From positions 349,776 to 413,775 of the forward strand of contig NZ_LXFU01000035.1 of the NCBI RefSeq assembly GCF_001657485.1: a stretch of DNA of 64,000 nucleotides, read 5' to 3'. The stretch is from Rhizobium sp. WYCCWR10014 (GTDB lineage Bacteria; Pseudomonadota; Alphaproteobacteria; Rhizobiales; Rhizobiaceae). The translations under genes were made by a program, and so were the position numbers. Below are positions 1 through 8,157 of the stretch, piece after piece. Under the pieces are notes generated by a model. The model worked only from the letters and a program-made list of their open reading frames with translations, made no database searches and was not told the origin of the DNA. The number at the start of each line of letters is the position of its first letter. Position 1 is the stretch's first letter.

Positions 1-1
1 G

Positions 2-1189
2 AATGCGCCCTGCATCATCTTCATCGACGAAATCGATGCCGTCGGCCGTCATCGCGGCGCCGGTCTCGGCGGCGGCAATGACGAACGCGAGCAGACGCTG
101 AACCAGCTGCTGGTCGAAATGGACGGCTTCGAGGCGAATGAAGGCGTGATCCTGATCGCCGCCACCAACCGTCCCGACGTTCTCGATCCGGCGCTGCTGC
201 GTCCCGGCCGTTTCGACCGCCAGGTCGTGGTGCCGAACCCCGACATCGTCGGCCGCGAGCGTATCCTCAAGGTACATGCCCGCAACGTTCCGCTGGCGCC
301 GAATGTCGATCTCAAGATCCTCGCCCGCGGCACGCCCGGTTTCTCCGGCGCCGACCTGATGAACCTCGTCAACGAAGCCGCCCTCATGGCCGCCCGCCGC
401 AACAAGCGCGTCGTCACCATGCAGGAATTCGAGGACGCCAAGGACAAGATCATGATGGGCGCCGAGCGCCGTTCCTCGGCGATGACCGAGGCGGAAAAGA
501 AGCTCACCGCTTACCATGAGGCCGGACACGCCATGACCGCGCTCAATGTCGCCGTCGCCGATCCGCTGCACAAGGCGACGATCATTCCGCGCGGCCGTGC
601 GCTCGGCATGGTCATGCAGCTTCCCGAGGGCGATCGCTACTCGATGAGCTACAAGTGGATGGTCTCGCGCCTCTGCATCATGATGGGCGGCCGCGTTGCC
701 GAAGAGCTCACCTTCGGCAAGGAGAACATCACTTCGGGTGCCTCTTCCGACATCGAGCAGGCCACCAAGCTTGCCCGCGCCATGGTCACGCAGTGGGGCT
801 TCTCCGATCAGCTCGGTCAGGTCGCCTATGGCGAGAACCAGCAGGAAGTCTTCCTCGGCCACTCGGTTTCGCAGTCGAAGAATGTTTCGGAAGCAACGGC
901 GCAGAAGATCGACAATGAAGTGCGCCGCCTGATCGACGAAGCCTATACGCAGGCCCGCACGATCCTGACGGAAAAGCATGACGAGTTCGTCGTGCTTGCC
1001 GAAGGTCTGCTCGAATACGAGACACTGACCGGCGAAGAGATCAAGGCGCTGATCCGCGGCGAAAAGCCTTCCCGCGATCTCGGTGATGATTCGCCGCCAA
1101 GCCGCGGCTCGGCTGTTCCGAAGGCCGGCGCACGGCCTGCCACCAAGGGTGACGAGCCCGAAGGCGGCCTCGAACCGCAGCCGCATTGA
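2..1189 (+). CDS. ftsH: ATP-dependent zinc metalloprotease FtsH, 3' part
   Basis: The frame is open from the first bases of the window, so the 5' end is missing and 395 residues remain. It opens in Walker B (IIFIDEID) of the AAA ATPase, continues through the second region of homology ([19 protein letters not shown]) and reaches the zinc site HEAGH near 514-528. FtsH is an inner-membrane hexamer that degrades unstable membrane and cytosolic proteins; its N-terminal membrane segments lie outside the window. The C-terminal tail is rich in Pro, Gly and charged residues, as in rhizobial FtsH. An intrinsic terminator follows directly, and glmM comes next, which is the usual order in Rhizobium. Identification is secure. 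Confidence 0.97.
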   Translation, partial: NAPCIIFIDEIDAVGRHRGAGLGGGNDEREQTLNQLLVEMDGFEANEGVILIAATNRPDVLDPALLRPGRFDRQVVVPNPDIVGRERILKVHARNVPLAPNVDLKILARGTPGFSGADLMNLVNEAALMAARRNKRVVTMQEFEDAKDKIMMGAERRSSAMTEAEKKLTAYHEAGHAMTALNVAVADPLHKATIIPRGRALGMVMQLPEGDRYSMSYKWMVSRLCIMMGGRVAEELTFGKENITSGASSDIEQATKLARAMVTQWGFSDQLGQVAYGENQQEVFLGHSVSQSKNVSEATAQKIDNEVRRLIDEAYTQARTILTEKHDEFVVLAEGLLEYETLTGEEIKALIRGEKPSRDLGDDSPPSRGSAVPKAGARPATKGDEPEGGLEPQPH

Positions 1190-1209
1190 ACAGCGGCACT
1201 ACCCTGAAC

Positions 1210-1245
1210 AAGGCCGGATTTCCGAAGTGGGAGATCCGGCCTTTT
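1210..1245 (+). terminator. Intrinsic terminator after ftsH
   Basis: A perfect 10-bp stem (AAGGCCGGAT pairing with ATCCGGCCTT) with a 14-nt loop ends in TTTT, 20 bases after the ftsH stop codon. Confidence 0.85.
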
Positions 1246-1430
1246 CCATTGGTAACGGGATATAATCATTTTTCTTGCTAATTTACGTGCCGTTCGCCGC
1301 ATTTTGTGGCATTCCGCTGAATTGAGGCAAGCATGAATCACGCTGCTGGAGTGACGACATTCCACTGAAGCCGGATTCGCTTGGAACGGTGCGCTGCCTT
1401 GAATGGCGCGCGGAAAGCACAGGAGTGCAG

Positions 1431-2783
1431 ATGAAAAGACGCTATTTCGGTACCGACGGCATTCGCGGCCAATCCAACGTCTTCCCGATGACGCCGGATC
1501 TCGCCATGCGGGTCGGCATTGCCGCCGGCACGATCTTCCGCCGCGGCAATCATCGCCACCGCGTCGTCATCGGCAAGGATACGCGCCTTTCCGGCTATAT
1601 GCTGGAGAACGCCATGGTCGCGGGCTTCACGGCCGCGGGTCTCGACGCCTTTATTCTCGGCCCGATTCCGACACCCGCTGTTGCCATGCTGACGCGCTCA
1701 CTGCGTGCCGATCTCGGCGTGATGATCTCGGCTTCGCACAATCCTTACGAGGATAACGGCATCAAGCTCTTCGGCCCTGACGGCTACAAGCTGTCCGACG
1801 ACATCGAGGCCGAGATCGAGGACCTGCTCGAAAAGGACCTGAATGCCCAGCTTGCCAAGTCCGACGATATCGGCCGCGCCAAGCGTGTCGACGGGGTGCA
1901 TGACCGCTACATCGAACATGCCAAGCGCACGCTGCCGCGCGACGTGACACTGCAGGGCTTGAGGATCGCCATCGATTGCGCCAATGGGGCTGCCTACAAG
2001 GTGGCGCCGGCCGTGCTCTGGGAGCTCGGCGCCGAGGTCGTCACGATCGGCAACGAACCGAACGGCACCAACATCAATCTCAATTGCGGGTCCACCAGCC
2101 CCGTCGCGCTGCAGAAGAAGGTCGACGAGGTGCGCGCCGATATCGGCATTGCGCTCGATGGCGATGCTGATCGCGTCATCATCGTTGACGAGAACGGCTC
2201 GATCGTCGACGGCGACCAGCTGATGGCCGTCATCGCCGAGAGCTGGGCCGAGAGCCAGCAACTGCGCGGCAATGGTATCGTTGCGACCGTCATGTCCAAT
2301 CTCGGCCTCGAACGTTTCCTCAATGACAAGGGCCTCGGCCTTGCCCGGACGAAGGTCGGTGACCGTTACGTCGTAGAGCATATGCGCCAGCACAATTACA
2401 ATGTCGGCGGCGAGCAGTCTGGCCACATCGTGCTTTCGGACTACGGCACGACCGGCGACGGTCTCGTTGCGGCCTTGCAGATCCTCGCCGCGGTCAAGCG
2501 CACCGGCCGGACCGTCAGCGAGGTCTGCCGCCGCTTCGAGCCGGTGCCGCAGCTCCTGCGCAATGTCCGCATCAGCGGCGGCAAGCCGCTGGAGGATATC
2601 CAGGTGCAGAAGGCGATCGCAGATGCCGAAGCCGAGCTTGCCAGGAACGGCCGCCTCGTCATCCGCCCTTCGGGCACCGAGCCGCTGATCCGCGTCATGG
2701 CCGAGGGTGACGACCGCGCCCAGATCGAACGCATCGTCAACGAGCTGATCGGCACGATCTCGAACGTCCGCACTGCCGCCTGA
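1431..2783 (+). CDS. glmM: Phosphoglucosamine mutase GlmM
   Basis: GlmM converts glucosamine-6-phosphate to glucosamine-1-phosphate for UDP-GlcNAc, and so for peptidoglycan and lipid A synthesis in the cytosol. The protein of 450 residues has the family length. It starts [13 protein letters not shown], carries the phosphoserine loop ISASHNP (Ser102), the metal loop DGDADR, the sugar-binding GGEQSGH and the C-terminal phosphate-binding RPSGTEP. The frame is open 14 codons further upstream, but the ATG at 1431 is chosen because AGGAG at 1421-1425 sits five bases before it and because GlmM proteins begin at this point. It lies between two terminators, so it is probably its own transcript. Confidence 0.97.
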   Translation: MKRRYFGTDGIRGQSNVFPMTPDLAMRVGIAAGTIFRRGNHRHRVVIGKDTRLSGYMLENAMVAGFTAAGLDAFILGPIPTPAVAMLTRSLRADLGVMISASHNPYEDNGIKLFGPDGYKLSDDIEAEIEDLLEKDLNAQLAKSDDIGRAKRVDGVHDRYIEHAKRTLPRDVTLQGLRIAIDCANGAAYKVAPAVLWELGAEVVTIGNEPNGTNINLNCGSTSPVALQKKVDEVRADIGIALDGDADRVIIVDENGSIVDGDQLMAVIAESWAESQQLRGNGIVATVMSNLGLERFLNDKGLGLARTKVGDRYVVEHMRQHNYNVGGEQSGHIVLSDYGTTGDGLVAALQILAAVKRTGRTVSEVCRRFEPVPQLLRNVRISGGKPLEDIQVQKAIADAEAELARNGRLVIRPSGTEPLIRVMAEGDDRAQIERIVNELIGTISNVRTAA

Positions 2784-2802
2784 TTTTTCGGGACGAAATG
2801 TC

Positions 2803-2832
2803 AAAAGCCGGTACGCAAGTGCCGGCTTTTTC
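2803..2832 (+). terminator. Intrinsic terminator after glmM
   Basis: A 12-bp stem (arms 2803-2814 and 2819-2830, one G-T wobble) is capped by a GCAA tetraloop of the GNRA type and ends in a T-run, 20 bases after the glmM stop. Confidence 0.92.
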
Positions 2833-3083
2833 GTTATTGGCGCTTTCGAAGATCCACCTCGGATCGACTTCCCGCCGGAACCGTTTCCGCCTTCCGGAGA
2901 CAGCAGTCAGGGATTTGCCGGCTTGGCTTCCGGCAGGGAGCAAGCCTCGGCAGCCGCAGCATGTCGGGGCGCGGTGAGCACCGAGACGGCATCCACGGAA
3001 ATTTGCCGATGCCTTTGGTGACAGCGCTGTCAACCTCCACACGCGGATGCTACACGGCGGCGTTTGCATTCAAAGGAAATATC

Positions 3084-3323
3084 ATGAAAAAATTGGTGCG
3101 CCTGCTGCTGACGATCGCTCTCGCATTCGTCGTCTTTACCGGTTTCCGCTGGTATCGCTACATCACCAACACCGACAGCCCCTATGATGAAATCGGCATC
3201 ACGCTCAACAACGCCATGCCAGGCCCGATCAATGCCTGGGGCTGTGCCAAGCTCAAAACGACCTTTGGCAGCTCCTTGCCCCCGTATGGCTGCGCCGCCG
3301 AAAACGCGACGCAATGGAAGTAA
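3084..3323 (+). CDS. Small membrane-anchored or exported protein, unknown function
   Basis: Predicted product of 79 residues. I do not recognise a named family. The first 22 residues (MKKLVRLLLTIALAFVVFTG) are two lysines followed by a hydrophobic helix, either a signal peptide without a clear cleavage site or an N-terminal anchor. The rest is short and polar, with two cysteines that could pair outside the cytoplasm. The ATG at 3084 is preceded by AAGGAAAT at a good distance. The frame is open upstream to 2961, but that part has no ribosome site and no protein-like character. The gene stands alone between the glmM terminator and the outer-membrane protein gene. Confidence 0.7.
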   Translation: MKKLVRLLLTIALAFVVFTGFRWYRYITNTDSPYDEIGITLNNAMPGPINAWGCAKLKTTFGSSLPPYGCAAENATQWK

Positions 3324-3516
3324 CAGCAGAATTGTCGATTGGAGCAGCCGATCGATCTGACGGCGAAGGAAACCGACCAGCGATTTGACGGGGCGGGTTC
3401 ATGGTGTTGCAGCTGGCGGTCTTTAGCGAGTCCGGCGGCTGCCAGCCTCAGCCTAGCTTCACGATATCGAGGAATTTGCCGCCAATCTCTCTCTTAACGT
3501 TTCTTCCCATTTATAG

Positions 3517-3532
3517 TTAAGCAGCTTTTAAC
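3517..3532. promoter_or_regulatory. CtrA-type box upstream of the outer-membrane protein gene
   Basis: TTAAGCAGCTTTTAAC matches the CtrA consensus TTAA-N7-TTAAC exactly. It lies 86 bases before the ATG at 3618. The same region holds a direct repeat TTAACGTTTC at 3494-3503 and 3528-3537. CtrA is the alphaproteobacterial cell-cycle response regulator; binding here is inferred from the match only. Confidence 0.55.
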
Positions 3533-3617
3533 GTTTCCAATTCATTATCCATACGAAGCGTACCAGATTGGCGGCGATTGAGCCTGCCGACGCAAACGGG
3601 ATTTTGGAGTGGGATCC

Positions 3618-4454
3618 ATGAAAAGAAGCTTGTCCGGCATCTTCGCCGCATTGTTGATCGCGACAAACGCCTATTCCGCGGACTTCGCCCCTGCCGAGCC
3701 TATCCCGGAGCAGCCGCCTGAGGTGACGGTCACCGAAGCGACCGGCTGGTACCTGCGCGGCGATGTCGGCTATGCCTTCACCGATCTGCGCGGCGCCCGC
3801 TATTTCCAGGGCAGCAACGCCACGGAAGTCGATTTCGACGATGCCGATCTGGACGACGCATGGACTGTCGGCGGCGGTGTCGGTTATCAGATCAACAGCT
3901 ATCTGCGCACCGATCTGACCTTCGACTATCTCACCCAGGCGGATTTCAAGGGTTCGACTGTTGGGCAGTGCGGCTTTCCGCTTGTGGACTGCACCTCGAG
4001 CGACCGCTCTTCGCTGACAGCCTATACGCTGCTCGCCAACGCCTATGTCGATCTCGGCACCTACGGCTACGTCACGCCTTATGTCGGCGCTGGTATCGGT
4101 GGTTCCTACGTGAAGTGGAAAAACCTGCGTAACGTCGCCTGCGCCGATGACGGCAGCTTCTGCGACGACCAGGTCACCCATGGCGGCAAGGGCAACTGGC
4201 GCTTCACTTACGCCCTCATGGCCGGCGCTTCGATCGACGTGACCTGCAACATCAAGGCCGATGTCGGTTACCGCTACCTGCATATCGATGGCGGCAACAT
4301 GTTCGGCTATGCCGACAATGGTGGCCCGGGCCGCGACAAGGGTCTCACTGCCCACGAAGCCCGCGTCGGCGCCCGCTATCTCTTCGGCGGCTGCGCCCAG
4401 GCGAGCTACGAACCGCCGCCGGAAATCCCGCTGCAGCAGCCTGTCTACAAGTAA
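3618..4454 (+). CDS. Outer-membrane beta-barrel protein (Omp25/Omp31-like porin family)
   Basis: Protein of 278 residues with a signal peptide (MKRSLSGIFAALLIATNAYSA) and a Pro- and Glu-rich linker. A series of alternating amphipathic strands follows (for example GWYLRGDVGYAF, WTVGGGVGYQI, VTPYVGAGIGGSYVKW, ARVGARYLF), typical of small alphaproteobacterial beta-barrel proteins with WYLRGDVGY near the start. Four to six cysteines lie in what would be loops. The ATG at 3618 is preferred over the in-frame GTG at 3609 because GGAG at 3606-3609 is spaced correctly. A CtrA-type box lies upstream and a terminator follows. The ligand or pore function is not known; relatives in rhizobia and Brucella are surface-exposed structural proteins. 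Confidence 0.85.
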   Translation: MKRSLSGIFAALLIATNAYSADFAPAEPIPEQPPEVTVTEATGWYLRGDVGYAFTDLRGARYFQGSNATEVDFDDADLDDAWTVGGGVGYQINSYLRTDLTFDYLTQADFKGSTVGQCGFPLVDCTSSDRSSLTAYTLLANAYVDLGTYGYVTPYVGAGIGGSYVKWKNLRNVACADDGSFCDDQVTHGGKGNWRFTYALMAGASIDVTCNIKADVGYRYLHIDGGNMFGYADNGGPGRDKGLTAHEARVGARYLFGGCAQASYEPPPEIPLQQPVYK

Positions 4455-4474
4455 GTCCAATTCCCAGACATTTG

Positions 4475-4502
4475 AAAGCCGCCCCAACCGGGCGGCTTTT
4501 CG
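4475..4502 (+). terminator. Intrinsic terminator after the outer-membrane protein gene
   Basis: A perfect 10-bp stem (AAAGCCGCCC with GGGCGGCTTT) with loop CAACC ends in TTTTC, 20 bases after the stop codon. Confidence 0.92.
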
Positions 4503-4570
4503 TATTGCGGCCCCTACCGCTCTGCGTCAAAATATGTTCCGCCCGCGACACTTCGATCTTGACTATGACG

Positions 4571-4638
4571 CGCCGCATCCATACACACGGCGGCGGGACA
4601 CCCTTCCCCAACGAAGGGCTTTCTATCTGAGAGGATAG
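4571..4638 (+). promoter_or_regulatory. Structured 5' leader of serC (candidate serC RNA motif)
   Basis: Three consecutive hairpins precede serC. CGCCG 4571-4575 pairs with CGGCG near 4588-4592. CCCTTC 4601-4606 pairs with GAAGGG 4613-4618. CTATC 4623-4627 pairs with GATAG 4634-4638. The last hairpin holds the ribosome site (GAGAGGA) in its loop and 3' arm, so folding could hide it. A serC RNA motif has been described as a candidate cis-regulatory RNA upstream of serC-serA operons in alphaproteobacteria; the position and overlap with the ribosome site fit. Its ligand is not established. Consensus match was judged from memory. Confidence 0.6.
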
Positions 4639-4642
4639 CATC

Positions 4643-5821
4643 ATGGCGAAGACCGCAAAGCCGGACATCCGTCCGCACAATACCCATTTTTCTTCTGGCC
4701 CCTGCTCGAAGCGCCCCGGTTGGTCGCTCGAAGCCCTTTCCGACGCGGCCCTTGGCCGTTCGCACCGCGCGAAGGTCGGCAAGGCCAAGCTCAAGCAGGC
4801 CATCGACCTTACCCGTGAAATTCTCGAAGTGCCGGCGGATTACCGCATTGGCATCGTTCCGGCGTCCGACACCGGCGCCGTCGAAATGGCGCTCTGGTCG
4901 CTGCTCGGCGAACGCGGCGTCGATATGCTCGCCTGGGAAAGCTTTGGCGCCGGCTGGGTCACCGATGTCGTCAAGCAGCTGAAGCTCAAGGATGTGCGCA
5001 AGCTCGAAGCTGGTTACGGCGAGCTTCCCGATCTCTCCGCCGTCGATTTCGACCGCGATGTCGTCTTCACCTGGAACGGCACCACCTCGGGCGTGCGCGT
5101 GCCGAACGCCGATTTCATCCCTGATAACCGCAAGGGCCTGACGATCTGCGACGCCACTTCGGCGGCTTTCGCGCAGGCACTCGATTTCGCCAAGCTCGAC
5201 GTCGTCACCTTCTCCTGGCAGAAGGTTCTGGGCGGCGAGGGCGCCCACGGCGTCATCATTCTTTCGCCGCGCGCCGTCGAGCGTCTGGTCACCTACACGC
5301 CGGCCTGGCCGCTGCCGAAGATCTTCCGCATGACCTCGGGCGGCAAGCTGACGGAAGGTATCTTCCAGGGCGAGACGATCAACACGCCGTCGATGCTCTG
5401 CGTCGAGGACTATATCGATGCGCTTGTCTGGGCCAAGGGCCTCGGCGGCCTCAAGGGGCTGATCGCGCGTGCGGACGCCAATGCCAAGGTCATCCACGAT
5501 TTCGTCGCGGCGAATGACTGGATCGCCAATCTCGCCGTCAAGGCGGAAACGGCCTCGAACACCTCCGTCTGCCTGAAGATCGTCGACAAGGACATCGCAG
5601 CTCTTGACGACGACGGCCAGGCGAATTTCGCCAAGGGCCTGGTCGGCCTCCTGGAAAAGGAAGGTGTCGCCTATGACGTCGGCCACTACCGCGACGCGCC
5701 GTCCGGCTTGCGCATCTGGGCCGGCGCCACGATCGAGGCATCCGACATGCAGAAGCTGATGCCCTGGCTTTCCTGGGCTTTCGAAACGCAGAAGGCGCAG
5801 CTCGCTCAGGCCGCCGCCTGA
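4643..5821 (+). CDS. serC: Phosphoserine aminotransferase SerC
   Basis: SerC is the PLP enzyme that moves the amino group from glutamate to 3-phosphohydroxypyruvate, the second step of serine synthesis, and also acts in the DXP-dependent vitamin B6 pathway. The 392 residues match the long alphaproteobacterial form. The N-terminal part has [15 protein letters not shown], and the PLP lysine lies in [14 protein letters not shown]. The ATG at 4643 has GAGAGGA eight or so bases upstream, inside the leader hairpin. serA follows 81 bases downstream on the same strand with no terminator between, so the two form one operon. Confidence 0.97.
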   Translation: MAKTAKPDIRPHNTHFSSGPCSKRPGWSLEALSDAALGRSHRAKVGKAKLKQAIDLTREILEVPADYRIGIVPASDTGAVEMALWSLLGERGVDMLAWESFGAGWVTDVVKQLKLKDVRKLEAGYGELPDLSAVDFDRDVVFTWNGTTSGVRVPNADFIPDNRKGLTICDATSAAFAQALDFAKLDVVTFSWQKVLGGEGAHGVIILSPRAVERLVTYTPAWPLPKIFRMTSGGKLTEGIFQGETINTPSMLCVEDYIDALVWAKGLGGLKGLIARADANAKVIHDFVAANDWIANLAVKAETASNTSVCLKIVDKDIAALDDDGQANFAKGLVGLLEKEGVAYDVGHYRDAPSGLRIWAGATIEASDMQKLMPWLSWAFETQKAQLAQAAA

Positions 5822-5902
5822 GGTGAACGCATTCGGCTCCGCCATAGGGCGGAGCAGCATTCCTGATTCATTCATCGCTGAACACTTTTGAAGGAGGCCC
5901 TC

Positions 5903-7498
5903 ATGGCACCTCGCGTTCTCGTATCCGACGAATTGTCGGAAACCGCCGTCCAGATTTTTCGCGACCGCGGCGTCGAAGTCGATTTCGAACCGCAGCTCGG
6001 CAAGGACAAAGATCGTCTGCTCGAAGTCATCGGCAAGTATGATGGCCTGGCCATCCGCTCCGCCACCAAGGTGACGGAAAAGATCATCGAGCGGGCGACG
6101 AACCTCAAGGTCGTCGGCCGTGCCGGCATCGGCGTCGACAATGTCGATATCCCGGCCGCCTCGCGCCGCGGCATCATCGTGATGAACACGCCCTTCGGCA
6201 ACTCGATCACGACGGCCGAACACGCGATCGCGCTGATGTTTGCCGTCGCCCGCCAGCTTCCGGCAGCCGATACCTCGACGCAGGCCGGCAAGTGGGAGAA
6301 GTCGAAATTCATGGGCGTCGAGATCACTGGCAAGACGCTCGGCGTCATCGGCGCCGGCAATATCGGTTCGATCGTCTGCGCCCGGGCCATCGGCCTGAAG
6401 ATGCACGTCGTCGCCTACGATCCGTTTCTCTCCAAGGAGCGCGCCGAAGAGATGGGCGTCACCAAAGTCGAGCTGGAAGAGCTTTTCGCCCGCGCCGACT
6501 TCATTACGCTGCATGTGCCGATGACCGACAAGACACGCGGCATCCTCAACAAGGAAGCACTGGCGAAGACCAAGCCCGGCGTGCGCATCATCAACTGCGC
6601 CCGCGGTGGCCTGGTCGATGAGGCAGCGCTTGCCGAGGCGATCAAGTCGGGCCATGTCGCGGGTGCCGCCTTCGACGTGTTCGAGGTCGAGCCCGCCAAG
6701 GAAAGCCCGCTCTTCGGCCTGCCGAACGTCGTCTGCACGCCGCATCTCGGTGCCTCGACGACCGAGGCTCAGGAGAACGTCGCTTTGCAGGTGGCCGAAC
6801 AGATGGCGGACTACCTCGTCAATGGTGCGGTCTCCAACGCCATAAACATGCCGTCGATCACGGCTGAGGAAGCGCCGATCCTGAAGCCCTTCATCCGCCT
6901 TGCCGATGTTCTCGGCGCCTTCGTCGGCCAGGTCACCGAAGAGCCGATCAAGGAAATCGAAATCCTCTATGACGGCATCACCGCCAACATGAACACGCGG
7001 GCGCTGACGAGCGCTGTGCTCGCCGGCCTCATCCGTCCGCAGGTCGCCGACGTCAACATGGTTTCGGCGCCGATCATGATCAAGGAAAAGGGCATCGTGC
7101 TTTCCGAGGTCAAGCGCGACAAGACAGGTGTCTTCGACGGCTATATCAAGCTGACGGTGACGACCGAAAGCATGACGCGCTCGGTCGCCGGCACGGTGTT
7201 TTCGGATGGCAAGCCGCGCTTCATCCAGATCAAGGGCATCAACCTCGATGCCGATGTCGGCTCGCACATGATCTACATCACCAATACCGACGTTCCCGGC
7301 ATGATCGGCTTCATCGGCACGACGCTTGGTGCTGCCGGCGTCAACATCGCCAACTTCCAGCTCGGCCGTGACAAGCAGGGCGGCGACGCCATCGCGCTGC
7401 TCTATGTCGACGGTAAGGTTGATGACGCCGTGCTTGCTGAGTTGACTGCCCACCAGGCGGTTCGCCAGGCAAAGCCGCTGACCTTCAATATCGACTGA
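5903..7498 (+). CDS. serA: D-3-phosphoglycerate dehydrogenase SerA (long form)
   Basis: SerA oxidises 3-phosphoglycerate to 3-phosphohydroxypyruvate with NAD, the first committed step of serine synthesis. The 531 residues fit the long class: an N-terminal substrate/NAD unit with the Rossmann loop GVIGAGNIGS, catalytic RGGLVDE and the CTPHLGAST histidine motif. An intervening ASB domain follows, then a C-terminal ACT domain (GMIGFIGTTLGAAGVNIANF), where serine feedback is expected. ATG 5903 is chosen because AAGGAGG at 5891-5897 is ideally placed; the TTG at 5888 lies before that site. It is the last gene of the serC-serA operon and is closed by a strong terminator. Confidence 0.97.
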   Translation: MAPRVLVSDELSETAVQIFRDRGVEVDFEPQLGKDKDRLLEVIGKYDGLAIRSATKVTEKIIERATNLKVVGRAGIGVDNVDIPAASRRGIIVMNTPFGNSITTAEHAIALMFAVARQLPAADTSTQAGKWEKSKFMGVEITGKTLGVIGAGNIGSIVCARAIGLKMHVVAYDPFLSKERAEEMGVTKVELEELFARADFITLHVPMTDKTRGILNKEALAKTKPGVRIINCARGGLVDEAALAEAIKSGHVAGAAFDVFEVEPAKESPLFGLPNVVCTPHLGASTTEAQENVALQVAEQMADYLVNGAVSNAINMPSITAEEAPILKPFIRLADVLGAFVGQVTEEPIKEIEILYDGITANMNTRALTSAVLAGLIRPQVADVNMVSAPIMIKEKGIVLSEVKRDKTGVFDGYIKLTVTTESMTRSVAGTVFSDGKPRFIQIKGINLDADVGSHMIYITNTDVPGMIGFIGTTLGAAGVNIANFQLGRDKQGGDAIALLYVDGKVDDAVLAELTAHQAVRQAKPLTFNID

Positions 7499-7520
7499 GT
7501 TTTTCCTCCCGAGGAAATGA

Positions 7521-7554
7521 AAAACCCGGCGCTGGAAACGGCGCCGGGTTTTTG
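7521..7554 (+). terminator. Intrinsic terminator after serA
   Basis: A perfect 12-bp stem (AAAACCCGGCGC at 7521-7532 with its complement at 7541-7552) has an 8-nt loop and a T-run, 22 bases after the serA stop. Confidence 0.95.
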
Positions 7555-7576
7555 CTGCGTCAGGAGCAGGTGAATC

Positions 7577-7660
7577 TCAAAGCGCGTCGCGCTTTAAGTC
7601 TTTATTTGATGCATGTCGTGGTCCCAAAACCGCTGCACACTTTTGGGCGACATGCATTAG
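7577..7660. repeat. Rhizobial intergenic palindromic repeat, copy 1 (RIME-like)
   Basis: Two palindromes in series: AAAGCGCG/CGCGCTTT around one T (7579-7595), then a long hairpin with outer arms GCATGTCG 7611-7618 and CGACATGC 7648-7655 and inner arms CCCAAAA/TTTTGGG. The second unit recurs at 29799-29843 and, inverted and diverged, at 38661-38701. This arrangement resembles the Rhizobium-specific intergenic mosaic elements (RIME). It sits between serA and a convergent small gene and overlaps the stop codon of that gene. Confidence 0.8.
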
Positions 7661-7923
7661 TGGTGCCGGCGTTTCCGGCGGAGGATTTTGCCGAAACGGG
7701 CGACATCGTCTTCAGCCTTCGTGCGGTGAAGGAAGGCGAGCCTGCTGCCGTCGAGACCCTGGAAGAATTCGTCCCAGGAAATCTCTTCCTGCGTTTCAGA
7801 GGAAAAATCGACGCGGACGGTTTCACTGTCCGGTGCGTTCTTGATCCGGGCGGGATGGCCGCCGCGCTCCTCGATCCAGTGTCTGATCCTGCTGTAATCC
7901 GTCGTCGTGCCGAACCTGCCCAT
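7657..7923 (-). CDS. Small conserved rhizobial protein, unknown function
   Basis: Predicted product of 88 residues without signal peptide or membrane segment. The pattern RHWIEERGGHPARI followed by EISWDEFFQGLDGSRLAFLH looks like a family of small rhizobial proteins with a W-x-E-x-RGG-x-PA start and an I-x-WDEFF centre. From memory, members are sometimes mislabelled as glucan branching enzyme; nothing here supports that activity. The start at 7923 has GAGGAGGG upstream. The stop codon lies in the last bases of the palindromic repeat, so the repeat forms the 3' end of this transcript. Convergent with serA. Confidence 0.7.
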   Translation of the reverse strand: MGRFGTTTDYSRIRHWIEERGGHPARIKNAPDSETVRVDFSSETQEEISWDEFFQGLDGSRLAFLHRTKAEDDVARFGKILRRKRRHH

Positions 7924-8157
7924 GAAACCCTCCTCAGCAATTCGATTGCGACTTCGATGCCCAAGAACGGACGATCGAGGGAATTGTTCCGTGGTGCCTC
8001 AAATATTTTATCGAGGACCGAGATCGCGATGGCAAACTGCCGCTTTTTGCACATTCTGAAGGCGAAAGCCTAAAGTTTAACCCTGAGTATGATTCTGATT
8101 TTATTTAACTTTTCTCAGTATACCCGTGCCATCGGCATCAACCGCACGCGAATTTCC

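Noticed and set aside
4514..7453. Very long open frame (979 codons) on the minus strand across serC and serA
   Set aside because: It is antisense to two certain genes, has no ribosome site or recognisable domain, and its composition (rich in Asp, Arg, Gly, His, Val) is what high-GC codon bias gives on the opposite strand.
7657..7923. Annotation of the 88-residue protein as glucan branching enzyme
   Set aside because: Far too short and without glycosyl hydrolase motifs; such a label would be a database carry-over.
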